A program made the translations under genes and the position numbers. A stretch of 64,000 nucleotides of DNA from Companilactobacillus kimchiensis (GTDB lineage Bacteria > Bacillota > Bacilli > Lactobacillales > Lactobacillaceae), in assembly GCF_001438805.1 (NCBI RefSeq), contig NZ_JQCF01000011.1, forward strand, positions 1-64,000, given 5' to 3'. Below, piece after piece: positions 28,412-37,315 of the stretch (position 1 is its first letter; each line of letters begins with the position of its first letter). Under the pieces are notes generated by a model. The model made no database searches. It saw nothing but the letters and a program-made list of their open reading frames with translations, and had not been told where the DNA came from.

Positions 28412-29155
28412 TTATTTATCTTTCCAGCTGAATTGAGCAATAACGTTCATGACGTCACCGTTCTTTATCCAATGAATAGATTTATTATTCGTATTATCAA
28501 GTTTAGCAAACGCTAATGGTTGACTATCAGTATTTAATTCTTTGTCATATTTGATATCCATACTGGAAATTTGATGATTGGCAATAAAGTCCATATCTAA
28601 GGTATCAACCATCCAATCAAAATAATATGAATTATTAACATGTTTATTAACATCAATATTGTAGTAACCGATATGTTGAGCTTGTTGGAAATCAAAATCA
28701 GCGGGTACCTTAACTCGTGGGAAACGAACCAATTTGCTAGTTTCCTCGGCCCCAAATTTATCATCCAATCGATCAGCCGCCCCAACGATCTTACGTTCCT
28801 TAATATCGATTAAGACAAAGGCACTGGTAGCATCCACCATTCGGTTACCATCTTCATCGTCGACCCAGAAATCACGGTAGAAGAAATACTTGTTATAGCT
28901 GGTTGCTTGAGTAGTGATTGTCAGCTTTTGACCAAGCTTAGGCATTTGTTTGATATCCATGTGATATTGAACTACGACCCAGCCTAAACCATTATTCTTA
29001 ACCATTTCACTACTATCGGCAGCAGCTTCATGTAGTTGTTTCTCAGAAGTTAATAACATCATATCAACAAGCGCGGACAAACGAATATCGCCTGTAAAAT
29101 TCACAAAATAATATGGTACTTCCATTTCAATAGAAAAAGTTCTTTTTTCTGACAC
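28412..29155 (-). CDS. Acyl-ACP thioesterase
   Basis: A 247-residue double-hotdog thioesterase of the bacterial Fat family. N-terminal EVPYYFVNFTGDIRLSALVDMMLL and the catalytic-region NKHVNNSYYFDWM are typical; the Asn/His of the active site are in the second. It hydrolyses fatty acyl-ACP, setting chain release. It starts with a GTG that overlaps the rsmI stop codon (TAGTG), so translation is coupled to the upstream rsmI operon. Confidence 0.92.
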   Translation of the reverse strand: MSEKRTFSIEMEVPYYFVNFTGDIRLSALVDMMLLTSEKQLHEAAADSSEMVKNNGLGWVVVQYHMDIKQMPKLGQKLTITTQATSYNKYFFYRDFWVDDEDGNRMVDATSAFVLIDIKERKIVGAADRLDDKFGAEETSKLVRFPRVKVPADFDFQQAQHIGYYNIDVNKHVNNSYYFDWMVDTLDMDFIANHQISSMDIKYDKELNTDSQPLAFAKLDNTNNKSIHWIKNGDVMNVIAQFSWKDK

Positions 29156-30030
29156 TATTCTTCTTCTCCAATTCCGTGATAAAGGTTGTAAACATCCTGT
29201 TTCTTTAATCCATTTTGAGTGGCGATCTCTTTGATTGCTTTGTTAGGTTTTTGACCAGCTTTGATCAAGTTATCCACCGCTGTTACTAAATCAGCATCTG
29301 ATTCAACTTGGGTAACCTCTTCTTCTGGCTTCCCTGCAATGATCAAGACATACTCACCTTTGGGATCATTTTCTTCATAGAATTGAGCGACTTGTTCCAA
29401 ACTACCACGTAAAAAAGCTTCATGGATCTTAGTTAATTCTCTGGCCAAGGTGATTTGACGATCTTCACCAAAGTTGTCGATCAAATCTTGGATCGTCTTT
29501 TTGACCCGATATGGGGATTCGTACACGATCGTTGTCTCAGCTCTTTGAGACAAATTATGCAAAGCCTCAGTTCTTTCTTTACCCTTACGTGGTAAAAAAC
29601 CGAAGAAATAAAATGGCTGTGGAGCAATTCCTGAAGCAATCAAAGCCGTCACTGAAGCCGTAGCCCCAGGAAGCGGTACAACTGGAATATCCGCTTTAAT
29701 AGCTGCTTTAACCAACTCTTTACCAGGATCACTGATCGAAGGCGCACCCGCATCACTGACTTGCGCAATTTTTAGACCTGCATTCATTTTTTCTATTAAT
29801 TCTGGAATACGTTGTTCAGTATTATGTTCATGAAAGCTTATTAAATTAGTTGGTATTTCAAAATGATTTAATAAGTTTTTAGTATTACGAGTATCCTCAG
29901 CCGCAACTAAATCTGCTTCCTTTAAAGTGTTAACAGCTCGAAAAGTCATGTCTTCTAAATTACCAATTGGTGTTGGTACTAAAAAAAGGCAGCCCTTCGA
30001 ATTGTCAACAAAACTCCTTTGTTCCTTCAT
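29155..30030 (-). CDS. rsmI: 16S rRNA (cytidine(1402)-2'-O)-methyltransferase RsmI
   Basis: A 291-residue tetrapyrrole-methylase-fold enzyme. FLVPTPIGNLEDMTFRAV, the AEDTRNTKNLLNHF block, SDAGAPSISDPG and GFLPRKG are all family hallmarks. It 2'-O-methylates C1402 in the ribosomal P site, with RsmH adding the N4 methyl. It follows yabA, as in many Firmicutes, and overlaps the downstream thioesterase start by one base. Confidence 0.97.
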   Translation of the reverse strand: MKEQRSFVDNSKGCLFLVPTPIGNLEDMTFRAVNTLKEADLVAAEDTRNTKNLLNHFEIPTNLISFHEHNTEQRIPELIEKMNAGLKIAQVSDAGAPSISDPGKELVKAAIKADIPVVPLPGATASVTALIASGIAPQPFYFFGFLPRKGKERTEALHNLSQRAETTIVYESPYRVKKTIQDLIDNFGEDRQITLARELTKIHEAFLRGSLEQVAQFYEENDPKGEYVLIIAGKPEEEVTQVESDADLVTAVDNLIKAGQKPNKAIKEIATQNGLKKQDVYNLYHGIGEEE

Positions 30031-30048
30031 TCAAATAGCTCCCCTTAT

Positions 30049-30408
30049 CTAATTAACTTGATTATTCTTACCCTTGCCGTTGCTTCCATATAAAACATTC
30101 ATACAGAAGATACATTCTTCTTGATTCTTGCGGTGTGTACCATAGAATTGTTGGCAAACATGAAATCCTTTAAGATATAAATTCTCAAGATTTAAACGTG
30201 AGTCAGATAATGTATTCCCCTTAAAATCCTTATCTTCGTAGCCTTCTTTTTCCAAATGCTTACGAAGATTATGGTTTTCCATCTTCAACTCTTCTTTTTC
30301 TTCCAAAGTTTTTGATAATTCCTCTTGAAGCAAAGAAACCTTCTTACTTATATCATTTAACTGATTTGTGATTGTCTCAAATTCATCATATAAATCTTTC
30401 TCTGCCAT
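30049..30408 (-). CDS. yabA: DNA replication initiation control protein YabA
   Basis: A 119-residue protein: an N-terminal leucine-zipper coiled coil (about residues 5-60) and a C-terminal zinc-binding domain with H-x-C ... C-x-x-C (GFHVC ... CIFC). In Bacillus YabA bridges DnaA and the beta clamp to stop over-initiation. It lies between holB and rsmI, its usual place, 11 nt after holB. Confidence 0.95.
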   Translation of the reverse strand: MAEKDLYDEFETITNQLNDISKKVSLLQEELSKTLEEKEELKMENHNLRKHLEKEGYEDKDFKGNTLSDSRLNLENLYLKGFHVCQQFYGTHRKNQEECIFCMNVLYGSNGKGKNNQVN

Positions 30409-30419
30409 GATTTCACCTA

Positions 30420-31373
30420 CTAATCCACAAATTTTAATGACAAATCTTCTAAAATAGCTTGGAAAGATACATTACTTTTCCACATTTGTTCAGCTGTGAA
30501 TAAGTCATCTGACATTCCGACAACCTTTTTGATACTCTTATTTTCTAAGATATCCACAGATGTTAATGTTGATTTTGATAAATTGTACCTAATTGATAAT
30601 ATATCACTAAAAATTTGATTCAACATGTCGAATAACAAATGCTGTTGATCTTTATTCTCAATCAATGGCATGATATCGGTCTGTACGTCGATAAAACAAT
30701 TTATTTTTTGTTTATTAACTTCTTTCAACCAATTAGTAATAGCGGTTATCAACATCTGGTATTTATCACCTGAAATAGCCTCTAAATATTTAATATCAGT
30801 TACTCTCAAAGCACGCTCAGCTTGTTCCTTCTTAAAACCTAATTCAACCAGGCTATTAATTTCATCTGCATTGCTTCTATTAGAAAGGTGAAATATCTGA
30901 ACACGCGATTGAATTGTCGGTAAAAGTTGTTTCGCTGAATCTGCCAGCAAAATAATCATCAGATTACCCTCTGGCTCTTCGATTGTTTTTAAAAGATTAT
31001 TACTGGCTGCATTAGTCATCTTCTCAGCTGCATCAATAATCAAAATTCTTCTTTTTCCTTGAGTGGCGGCCATATTAGCTTCTTTTTTAAAGAACTTAAT
31101 ATCATCAACACCAATACTCTGTTTTTCAGTTTTAACTTCCAAAACATCCGGATTATCTCCCAAGAAAATTGTCTGACATTTCTGACAAGTCTGATCGGGG
31201 GCACCATCTTTTAAATTGTCACAAAATTGACTTTGAGCAAGCCAAATAGCCATCTGCTGTCTAATTTTTGATGAGGCACTGTCGATTAGATATGCATGTG
31301 ACAACATATTTGAGGTAATAATTTTTTGAAACTCATGAACGACTTGCGGTTGCTCTTCTAGTAAACTTTCCAT
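30420..31373 (-). CDS. holB: DNA polymerase III subunit delta'
   Basis: A 317-residue AAA+ family clamp-loader subunit. HAYLIDS at the start, a cysteine pair region (CDNLKDGAPDQTCQKC), SIGVDDIKFFKK, RRILIIDAAEKMTNAASNNLLKTIEEPEGNLMIIL in pieces, and SRVQIF are present. There is no functional P-loop, which is normal for many delta' proteins. It works with DnaX and delta to load the sliding clamp. Sits between darA and yabA. Confidence 0.95.
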   Translation of the reverse strand: MESLLEEQPQVVHEFQKIITSNMLSHAYLIDSASSKIRQQMAIWLAQSQFCDNLKDGAPDQTCQKCQTIFLGDNPDVLEVKTEKQSIGVDDIKFFKKEANMAATQGKRRILIIDAAEKMTNAASNNLLKTIEEPEGNLMIILLADSAKQLLPTIQSRVQIFHLSNRSNADEINSLVELGFKKEQAERALRVTDIKYLEAISGDKYQMLITAITNWLKEVNKQKINCFIDVQTDIMPLIENKDQQHLLFDMLNQIFSDILSIRYNLSKSTLTSVDILENKSIKKVVGMSDDLFTAEQMWKSNVSFQAILEDLSLKFVD

Positions 31374-31375
31374 TC

Positions 31376-31702
31376 CTAAAATCTCACAAATTTATCCACA
31401 GGTAGAATGAAACAAGTTGCTCCGCCAACTTGAACTTCAACTGGATCAGTCATACTTGAAGCAGCTTCTGGCATCAAAAATGTTGGTGTAACGTATTGTG
31501 ATCTCGTGTGACAAGTCTTTTTGATCAATGTTAGGGCATCATCAATTTTTTCTTCTTCAACCCCAATTAAAAAGGTACAGTTACCAGCCTTTAAAAAACC
31601 ACCAGTTGATGGTAATTTAGTAGCTCTGAATCCATCTTTAACAAGGTGTGTTTGCAATTGTTGACTATCTTTATCTTGAACTATGGCTACAATGAGTTTC
31701 AT
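31376..31702 (-). CDS. darA: Cyclic-di-AMP receptor DarA/PstA (YaaQ)
   Basis: A 108-residue PII-like signalling protein. MKLIVAIVQDKD at the start, FRATKLPSTGGFLKAGN in the middle and VGGATCFILPVDKFVRF at the end are strongly conserved in YaaQ/PstA proteins. The trimer binds c-di-AMP. Its downstream partner is unknown. It is 3 nt from both tmk and holB, so the four genes tmk-darA-holB-yabA are probably one message. Confidence 0.95.
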   Translation of the reverse strand: MKLIVAIVQDKDSQQLQTHLVKDGFRATKLPSTGGFLKAGNCTFLIGVEEEKIDDALTLIKKTCHTRSQYVTPTFLMPEAASSMTDPVEVQVGGATCFILPVDKFVRF

Positions 31703-31704
31703 AA

Positions 31705-32355
31705 TTATTCTCCTTTATTAAATATATTAGGAAATCGACTAATGATAACTGCTAAAGCATCGCTAACAACTTGATCCGGTGCTTGTTCAGCATTGATAGT
31801 TTTGATTCGTTGAGGATTATTTTTAACCAATTCAGAATATGAATCGTAAACACGATTATGAAAACTAATAGCTTCCTTTTCCAGTCGATCCATAGCACCT
31901 TCATGATCTTGGCGAATTCTTGCTAGTCCCACTTCTGGTGAAACATCAAAGTAAATCGTCAAATCAGGTAAATGACCATCAATAGCAAAGTCATTTATCT
32001 CGGCCACAGATTTAGTTCCAATTTCACGTCCACCACCTTGATAGGCAATTGAACTGTCAACGAAACGATCACTCAACATAATTTTATCAGCTTGCAAAGT
32101 TGGCAAAATCACATCAATCAAATGTTGGCGTCTGGAGGCTGCATATAACAAAGCTTCTGTTCTTGGATCCATTTCTTCATCATCAATATCCAAAATGATT
32201 TTTCTGATTTTTTCAGAAATGGGACTACCACCTGGTTCTCGAGAAAGAACAATTTCCTTGTCCGTTCTTTTTTGTAACAGTGGCATTAATTTGTTGAGAG
32301 CAGTTGTTTTCCCTGCTCCATCTGGTCCTTCAAATGATATAAATATTCCTGACAT
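31705..32355 (-). CDS. tmk: Thymidylate kinase
   Basis: A 216-residue kinase phosphorylating dTMP to dTDP. P-loop GPDGAGKTT at residues 10-18, SREPGGSPISEKIR, SDRFVDSSIAYQGGGR and a lid region with EKEAISFHNRVYD are all as expected. First gene of the tmk-darA-holB-yabA-rsmI-thioesterase group. A 280-bp gap with a terminator and a structured repeat separates it from yaaL and recR, which in related species often precede it directly. Confidence 0.97.
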   Translation of the reverse strand: MSGIFISFEGPDGAGKTTALNKLMPLLQKRTDKEIVLSREPGGSPISEKIRKIILDIDDEEMDPRTEALLYAASRRQHLIDVILPTLQADKIMLSDRFVDSSIAYQGGGREIGTKSVAEINDFAIDGHLPDLTIYFDVSPEVGLARIRQDHEGAMDRLEKEAISFHNRVYDSYSELVKNNPQRIKTINAEQAPDQVVSDALAVIISRFPNIFNKGE

Positions 32356-32500
32356 ATAATAATCTCTCCTAGATGATTACTACTATTTTACTTGAAATTG
32401 GAAAGAAATGAAACTTATGCTCTTAAAAATGATGTTAACTGTGGATAAGTCACTATTTTGGTTATTATATATATTCCGCCTTGCTTGTTTGACTTAATAA

Positions 32501-32550
32501 AAAAATCTCTGTATTCATCGTTGTTTTACCAATGAATACAGAGATTTTAC
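32501..32550 (-). terminator. Terminator of the dnaX-ebfC-recR-yaaL operon
   Basis: A near-perfect stem (AAAATCTCTGTATTCAT with its complement) with a 12-base loop and a T-run on the minus strand. It lies about 90 nt after the yaaL stop, beyond the structured repeat. The remaining 32356-32500 is the tmk promoter region. Confidence 0.85.
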
Positions 32551-32565
32551 TATTTTGTTATTTAA

Positions 32566-32630
32566 AAGTTCAGCGGGCAATTCGTGAAGCCCTACAAATG
32601 CTCAGGAGCTAAGCGCTGTTCTCCGCTCTC
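32566..32630 (-). repeat. Structured intergenic repeat, subtype II, short copy C
   Basis: On the minus strand it begins GAGAGCGGAGAAC and continues CTTAG-CTCC-TGAGCATTTG, aligning closely with copy B at 19691-19811 but lacking most of the 3' half. It still folds: CAGCG pairs with CGCTG and GGGC with GCCC. It follows the yaaL stop codon by seven bases, and the stop itself reads TAGAGAGC, repeating the box. Confidence 0.72.
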
Positions 32631-32637
32631 TTGCTCT

Positions 32638-32925
32638 CTACCAGTGTTTCTCAGCTCTGCTTGGTTGTTTCAAAAAGGTATCTTCGTCACCAAAGATAAT
32701 ATTTGTTGTTGCTTTAGCAGTGGCTTTTCTTCTTCTGGCTTCTAAATATAAAAATTGATATTTCAACTGATTTAATTTCAGGTTAGTTCTAGTTGTATCG
32801 TCAACGTCCACGGAATTATTGATCATTCTTTGGGTATTACCAATTCTTTGTTGAAGTTGGTGAATATTATCCAATAACCGATCATCTTCCATTTGCTGAA
32901 CGTTTGCTTTTTTTCTACCAAACAT
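32638..32925 (-). CDS. yaaL: YaaL family protein (DUF2508)
   Basis: A 95-residue helical protein with the DUF2508 core QLKYQFLYLEARRRKA. YaaL of Bacillus, encoded right after recR, is about 74 residues; this one has a longer C-terminal tail. Function unknown. It is one base from recR. The stop codon TAG is followed by AGAGC, the opening of the structured repeat that lies downstream. Confidence 0.85.
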   Translation of the reverse strand: MFGRKKANVQQMEDDRLLDNIHQLQQRIGNTQRMINNSVDVDDTTRTNLKLNQLKYQFLYLEARRRKATAKATTNIIFGDEDTFLKQPSRAEKHW

Positions 32926-32926
32926 G

Positions 32927-33526
32927 TTAAATCTCCCTGCGTCCTAGAACGGCACTCTTTAGTGTCATTTCATCTGCATATTCAATATCAGATCCGACGG
33001 CTAAACCATGTGCTAATCTAGTTACTTTTATTCCTGCTGGCTTAACTAATTTGGCTAAATATTGAGCAGTTGCTTCCCCTTCTGGAGTAGCGTTTGTGGC
33101 TAGGATCAATTCTTTAACGTTTTGATTCTCTTTCAAACGATTCAACAACAACTTAATATTTAAATCTTCTGGTCCGACTCCATCAACTGGTGATAGAACT
33201 CCGCCTAATACATGATACAAGCCATTATAACCGTTCATATCATCAAGTGACATAATATCTTTGGCTTGTTCAACTACTAGAATGATTGACTGATCACGAT
33301 TTTTATCACTACAAATTGGACAGATGTCCTCCGTTGTAATGTTCCCACAAATTTTACATGACTTAAGATCAGTCTTTGCAGAAATTAAATTGTCGGCAAA
33401 TTCTTGCACTTGGTCTTTATCCATTCCCAGTGTGTAAAAGGCCATTCTGGTAGCAGTCTTGCGACCGATACCTGGTAACATCATATAACTATCAATTAAT
33501 TTGGAAATTGGTTCTGGATATTTCAT
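32927..33526 (-). CDS. recR: Recombination protein RecR
   Basis: A 199-residue RecR. Helix-hairpin-helix at the start ([14 protein letters not shown]), the zinc finger [16 protein letters not shown] at about residues 57-72, and a Toprim domain with [12 protein letters not shown] and [13 protein letters not shown]. Works with RecO and RecF to load RecA at gaps. Its ATG overlaps the stop codon of ebfC (TAATG), a standard coupled pair. Confidence 0.98.
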   Translation of the reverse strand: MKYPEPISKLIDSYMMLPGIGRKTATRMAFYTLGMDKDQVQEFADNLISAKTDLKSCKICGNITTEDICPICSDKNRDQSIILVVEQAKDIMSLDDMNGYNGLYHVLGGVLSPVDGVGPEDLNIKLLLNRLKENQNVKELILATNATPEGEATAQYLAKLVKPAGIKVTRLAHGLAVGSDIEYADEMTLKSAVLGRREI

Positions 33527-33855
33527 TACATCAACCCGTTTGTGTATTTACCTAGTCTAGTTTGTTTGTCTTTATCAACAGCTTCGAAAGCATTGTTCAA
33601 TGCATCGATCAACATATCTTGTAATGTATCAGGATCATCTGGATCAATGATCTTTTCGCTAATTGTAAGATCAGCAATCTTCTTTTCACCAGTAACCTTA
33701 ACTGTTACAAAGTCATCAACTGAACTACCAGTATATTCTGTCTTGTTTAATTCTTCTGTTGCTGATTGTACTTCTTTTTGCATCTTTTGAGCTTGGCGCA
33801 TCATGTTAGCCATGTTACCGCCCATTCCGCCCATATTTGGCATACCTTTACTCAT
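33526..33855 (-). CDS. ebfC: Nucleoid-associated protein EbfC/YbaB
   Basis: A 109-residue YbaB/EbfC protein: methionine- and glycine-rich start, a helix with [12 protein letters not shown], then [41 protein letters not shown] in pieces. Binds DNA as a tweezer-like dimer. Located between dnaX (12 nt upstream) and recR (overlapping), as in almost all Firmicutes. Confidence 0.97.
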   Translation of the reverse strand: MSKGMPNMGGMGGNMANMMRQAQKMQKEVQSATEELNKTEYTGSSVDDFVTVKVTGEKKIADLTISEKIIDPDDPDTLQDMLIDALNNAFEAVDKDKQTRLGKYTNGLM

Positions 33856-33867
33856 AAATAATTCCTC

Positions 33868-35592
33868 CTAGTCGTCTTTTACATCAACTATATCGTCACC
33901 AAATAATTTTAACGCTTCATCAACGGTGGGATTAGTTTTTTTAGTTTCTTTCTTAGATTCTACATTGTCTTTGTTGCTTAAATCAATATTATTATTAATA
34001 TATTCTTTTCGTATCTTAGGCCAATCAGCTTTCGGTACTAAAACAATCTGACAATCTTTCTTCATTAATCTACTAGTATTATCACTGAGTTCTTTTAAGA
34101 AATCAGTATCATCTTGAACTTGTTCAAACCACATCGCATAATCAAATGCGACAACTATTCCATCTATCGAAGCAGCTACAGGTTCAGCGACCTTCATCAT
34201 AGCACGTTGTGTGATTGAAAGCATACTCATTAAATCGGGCCAAATATCCCGGGCAGCTGCCAAGTCATCTTTGGTAGCATTACTAAGCACCTTATAGATT
34301 GCTGTTTTATTCAAACGAGCATTAGTGTTAGCAGCCCGACGATGGCTCTTAGGTTTAGCCGTTGGAGTGGCAATTCTGACTCCGGTGGATAAATCTTTTA
34401 CTTCATTTTGTAGATGTGAAATCTCATCACGAAGTTTATCAAACTCTACATTATCAACACCCTTATCATTGTCTGATTCAGTTGGGGCCACAATTGTTTG
34501 TTGTGCGACTTTTGGCTCACTAATTTTAACGGTTAATATTTCCATATAAATATCAGTTTGGTTCGAATTCTTGAGGTTCTTTTGAGTTGCACTGACCTGA
34601 TCAACAATGTAAAACAAGCGTGCATTATCAAAGTTATCAGCAATATCAAGCAATTCTTTGGTCATAACAGAGTTATCCATTTGTTTTGATAAATCCGAAT
34701 TAGAATTATATAAAATTAAATTACGGCAAACTCGAATGATCATTTCTGTAAAACGTAATGCCGAACGACCACTTGCTAAAATTTGATATAAACTCGTCAA
34801 AGCCTCAGCGGGTTTGTTGTCGGAAATCGCCGTCATATATGAAACAATTTGTTCATTGCTCAAGGCACCTGTAACTTCTTGGGCATTCTTGAGATTTAAT
34901 TCATCATCACCATATGACAATGCTTGATCCAAGATACTCAAAGCATCACGCATTCCACCTTCAGCCGAGGCAGCAATGATTTCTAAGGCTTCATTATCAT
35001 ATTTAATTTTTTTATCATCCAAGATAAATTGCATTCTTTTTAAAATATCTTGACGAGAAATTCTTCTAAAATTAAAGCTCTGGGTTCTCGAAATAATTGT
35101 AGCTGGAATCTTCTGGGGTTCAGTCGTGGCCAAAATAAACATAACATTTGCAGGTGGTTCCTCCAGCGTCTTCAATAGAGCATTAAAAGCACCTTGAGAA
35201 AGCATATGAACTTCATCAATGATATATACTTTGAACTTAGCTTCGGTGGGCGCATATTTTACTTTATCACGAATATCACGGATTTCTTCAACACCATTGT
35301 TGGAAGCTGCATCAATTTCAATCACATCATTCAAACGATTTTCATTCGCTGCCACACAGATTTCACATTCATTACAAGGTTCACCATCATGTGGATTCAG
35401 GCAGTTAACCGCTTTGGCTAAAATTTTGGCACAAGATGTTTTCCCAGTACCACGTGGTCCGCTGAACAAATACGCGTGACTAGTCATATTACTAGCAACT
35501 GCATTTCGCAAGGTCTGCGTGATAACTTCTTGGCCGATTACATCAGAAAAAGTTTGGGGACGCCAAACTCGATAAAGTGCTTGATATGCCAT
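33868..35592 (-). CDS. dnaX: DNA polymerase III subunits gamma/tau
   Basis: A 574-residue clamp-loader ATPase. P-loop GPRGTGKTSCAKILAKA at about residue 45, the zinc module C-x(7)-C-x(2)-C-x(2)-C (CLNPHDGEPCNECEIC), Walker B IIDEVHMLS, and sensor 1 ATTEPQKIP. A poorly conserved C-terminal region of about 200 residues fits the tau part that meets DnaB and the polymerase. I see no clear slippery sequence. First coding gene after the SRP RNA on this strand. Confidence 0.98.
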   Translation of the reverse strand: MAYQALYRVWRPQTFSDVIGQEVITQTLRNAVASNMTSHAYLFSGPRGTGKTSCAKILAKAVNCLNPHDGEPCNECEICVAANENRLNDVIEIDAASNNGVEEIRDIRDKVKYAPTEAKFKVYIIDEVHMLSQGAFNALLKTLEEPPANVMFILATTEPQKIPATIISRTQSFNFRRISRQDILKRMQFILDDKKIKYDNEALEIIAASAEGGMRDALSILDQALSYGDDELNLKNAQEVTGALSNEQIVSYMTAISDNKPAEALTSLYQILASGRSALRFTEMIIRVCRNLILYNSNSDLSKQMDNSVMTKELLDIADNFDNARLFYIVDQVSATQKNLKNSNQTDIYMEILTVKISEPKVAQQTIVAPTESDNDKGVDNVEFDKLRDEISHLQNEVKDLSTGVRIATPTAKPKSHRRAANTNARLNKTAIYKVLSNATKDDLAAARDIWPDLMSMLSITQRAMMKVAEPVAASIDGIVVAFDYAMWFEQVQDDTDFLKELSDNTSRLMKKDCQIVLVPKADWPKIRKEYINNNIDLSNKDNVESKKETKKTNPTVDEALKLFGDDIVDVKDD

Positions 35593-35633
35593 TTTCTCTC
35601 CTTCAAAAAAAATCTAATATGTAAATTTTACCA

Positions 35634-35669
35634 CAAAAAAACTCCTAATCTTAACAGATTAGGAGGCTA
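35634..35669 (-). terminator. Terminator of the SRP RNA gene
   Basis: CTCCTAATC pairs with GATTAGGAG around TGTTAA (minus strand), followed by seven T. It lies directly after the SRP RNA and before dnaX. Confidence 0.88.
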
Positions 35670-35680
35670 ATATACATAAC

Positions 35681-35775
35681 AAAAGGCACATGATGCACCT
35701 CACTTAGTGCTGCTTTCTTCCGAATCTGACACGATTCACAAGAGCACCATTGCCCTAAGGCCTTGCGGCAATAAC
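35681..35775 (-). ncRNA. ffs: Signal recognition particle RNA, small bacterial (4.5S) type
   Basis: The minus strand carries the domain IV signature: GTCAGATTCGGAAGAAAGCAGCAC, in pieces GTCAG, TTCGGAAG and AGCAGC, where Ffh binds. Flanking stems GGTGCTCTTG and the complementary part on the other side close the hairpin. The location between tadA and dnaX is usual in Firmicutes. The exact 5' end, near 35775, is an estimate. With Ffh and FtsY this RNA targets membrane and secreted proteins to SecYEG. Confidence 0.92.
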
Positions 35776-35802
35776 TATATTACTATAAATCGACAGATTT
35801 TG

Positions 35803-36279
35803 CTACTTTTTACGCCGAATTTCTCGAAAGAAATTTCGAAGTAGTGCCGCTGACTCATCTGCTTTCACATTGCTCAAGACGGTAGGTTGGTGATTATAGC
35901 GGGTTTCAGCCAACAAATTATTGATCGAACCAACTGAGCCAGCTTTAGGATCACTAGCACCAAAAATAACTTCTTCAATTCGACTGTTAATAATAGCTCC
36001 AGCACACATTGGACATGGTTCTAAAGTCACAAATAAACTGGTGTGTTCCAGACGCCAACTACCAACCTTGGCACAAGCTGCCTCAATTGCAATAATTTCA
36101 GCGTGCTTGATGGCATTCTGAGTTTCTTCACGTTCGTTTGAACCTTCGGCAATTACTTCACCAGTGATATTATCAACGATGATGCAACCAATAGGAACTT
36201 CTCTTCTTGTTTCAGCTTTTTTAGCTTCATCCAAGGCCAGTTCCATATATTCATTTATTTTATCTTCTGTAAATATCAT
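35803..36279 (-). CDS. tadA: tRNA-specific adenosine deaminase TadA
   Basis: A 158-residue zinc deaminase that turns A34 of tRNA-Arg(ACG) to inosine. The catalytic H-A-E (KHAEIIAIEAA) and the zinc-binding PCPMCAGAI motif are present, along with the usual FGASDPKAGSVGS. Located just upstream of the SRP RNA and dnaX on the same strand. Confidence 0.97.
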   Translation of the reverse strand: MIFTEDKINEYMELALDEAKKAETRREVPIGCIIVDNITGEVIAEGSNEREETQNAIKHAEIIAIEAACAKVGSWRLEHTSLFVTLEPCPMCAGAIINSRIEEVIFGASDPKAGSVGSINNLLAETRYNHQPTVLSNVKADESAALLRNFFREIRRKK

Positions 36280-36280
36280 T

Positions 36281-36595
36281 TTAACTAATTAAATTGGTTA
36301 CTTTCTTCTCTAAGTATTTTGGAAAAATCGGTGCCTTTAATTTTAGTTCATTCTGTTCTTTTTGTAATGACCCGAGGACATCAATCAATTCTTTAACTTG
36401 GGCATCGGACAAAGTACCGACAAACTCCATTAATTTGTCATTACCGTGAAGATATTTTTCAACATAAGATTCTAGTTTTTCACGATCCTTTTTAACCGCA
36501 CTCTTCTTCATCAATTTGATTACTGAATATACCGCTAAAAATAGTCCTGCTGAAATAACGGATAAGATTATACTGATAAATAATTTTTTCTTCAT
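36281..36595 (-). CDS. Small single-pass membrane protein, unknown
   Basis: A 104-residue protein. The start at 36595 follows GGAGG by eight bases. One N-terminal membrane segment (about residues 4-27) is followed by a charged helical part rich in lysine and glutamate, with HGNDKLMEFVGTLSDAQVKELIDVLGSLQKEQNEL in the middle. No family recognised. Its stop is two bases before tadA, so it is probably co-transcribed and perhaps coupled. Confidence 0.7.
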   Translation of the reverse strand: MKKKLFISIILSVISAGLFLAVYSVIKLMKKSAVKKDREKLESYVEKYLHGNDKLMEFVGTLSDAQVKELIDVLGSLQKEQNELKLKAPIFPKYLEKKVTNLIS

Positions 36596-36637
36596 AGAAA
36601 ACGCCTCCAATATGAATATAACATATTGGTAACAAAT

Positions 36638-37240
36638 TTAAATTAATTTACTTTTTAAAATATAATATCCCTTATCACGAGTCACAATTTCAACATTGCC
36701 AAAAGTTTTATCCATTAGCTTTTTAGCTGATGGGGCACCTTGTTTCTTTTGCAATACGATCCAAAGCTCACCATTTTCTGTCAAATGATCCTTTGATTCC
36801 GCCAAAATTGCAGTAACAACGTCCTTACCTGCACGAACTGGTGGATTTGAAACAATCAAGGCATACTTGTCTTCAACGCTCTTATAAACGTCTGATTCAA
36901 AAATATCGACGTTAGTCACGTTGTTATCCTCTGCATTTTGTTTTGCTAAATCCAATGCCCGTAAATTAACATCGACCATTGTAACTTGACGATCAGTTTG
37001 TTCTTTAGCCAAAGCCAAACCAATTGGTCCATAGCCACAACCAACATCCAAGATGTTTCCAGCTGGAATATTAGCAAAATCGATTGCTTCAATCAAAACT
37101 CTTGATCCAAAATCAATTGTCTGTCTGGAGAATACCCCACTATCAGAAATAAAATTCAAATTGTGATTTCTCAAAGTGAAATCAAACTTTTTTAATTCAT
37201 GTTCTAAATCGGGAGTATTTTCAAAATATTGATTAGCCAT
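36638..37240 (-). CDS. Class I SAM-dependent methyltransferase, RsmC-like (YbxB)
   Basis: A 200-residue enzyme with the small-domain RsmC/YbxB layout: NHNLNFISDSGVFSRQTIDFGSRVL in pieces, motif I ILDVGCGYGPIGLAL, then the substrate motif VSNPPVRAG. It probably methylates a guanine in 16S rRNA; its exact target is not known. In Bacillus the homolog YbxB sits between the L7/L12 gene and rpoB, and here too it follows rplL. Confidence 0.9.
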   Translation of the reverse strand: MANQYFENTPDLEHELKKFDFTLRNHNLNFISDSGVFSRQTIDFGSRVLIEAIDFANIPAGNILDVGCGYGPIGLALAKEQTDRQVTMVDVNLRALDLAKQNAEDNNVTNVDIFESDVYKSVEDKYALIVSNPPVRAGKDVVTAILAESKDHLTENGELWIVLQKKQGAPSAKKLMDKTFGNVEIVTRDKGYYILKSKLI

Positions 37241-37267
37241 AAATTTCCCCTTTCTCTATTTGAGGGC

Positions 37268-37294
37268 AAAAAAAAATCCTCTTACGAGGATTAA
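37268..37294 (-). terminator. Terminator of the rplJ-rplL operon
   Basis: AATCCTC pairs with GAGGATT around a four-base loop and runs into eight or more T on the minus strand, downstream of rplL. Confidence 0.85.
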
Positions 37295-37315
37295 TTTTAA
37301 CATAAAAGTAAGAAA

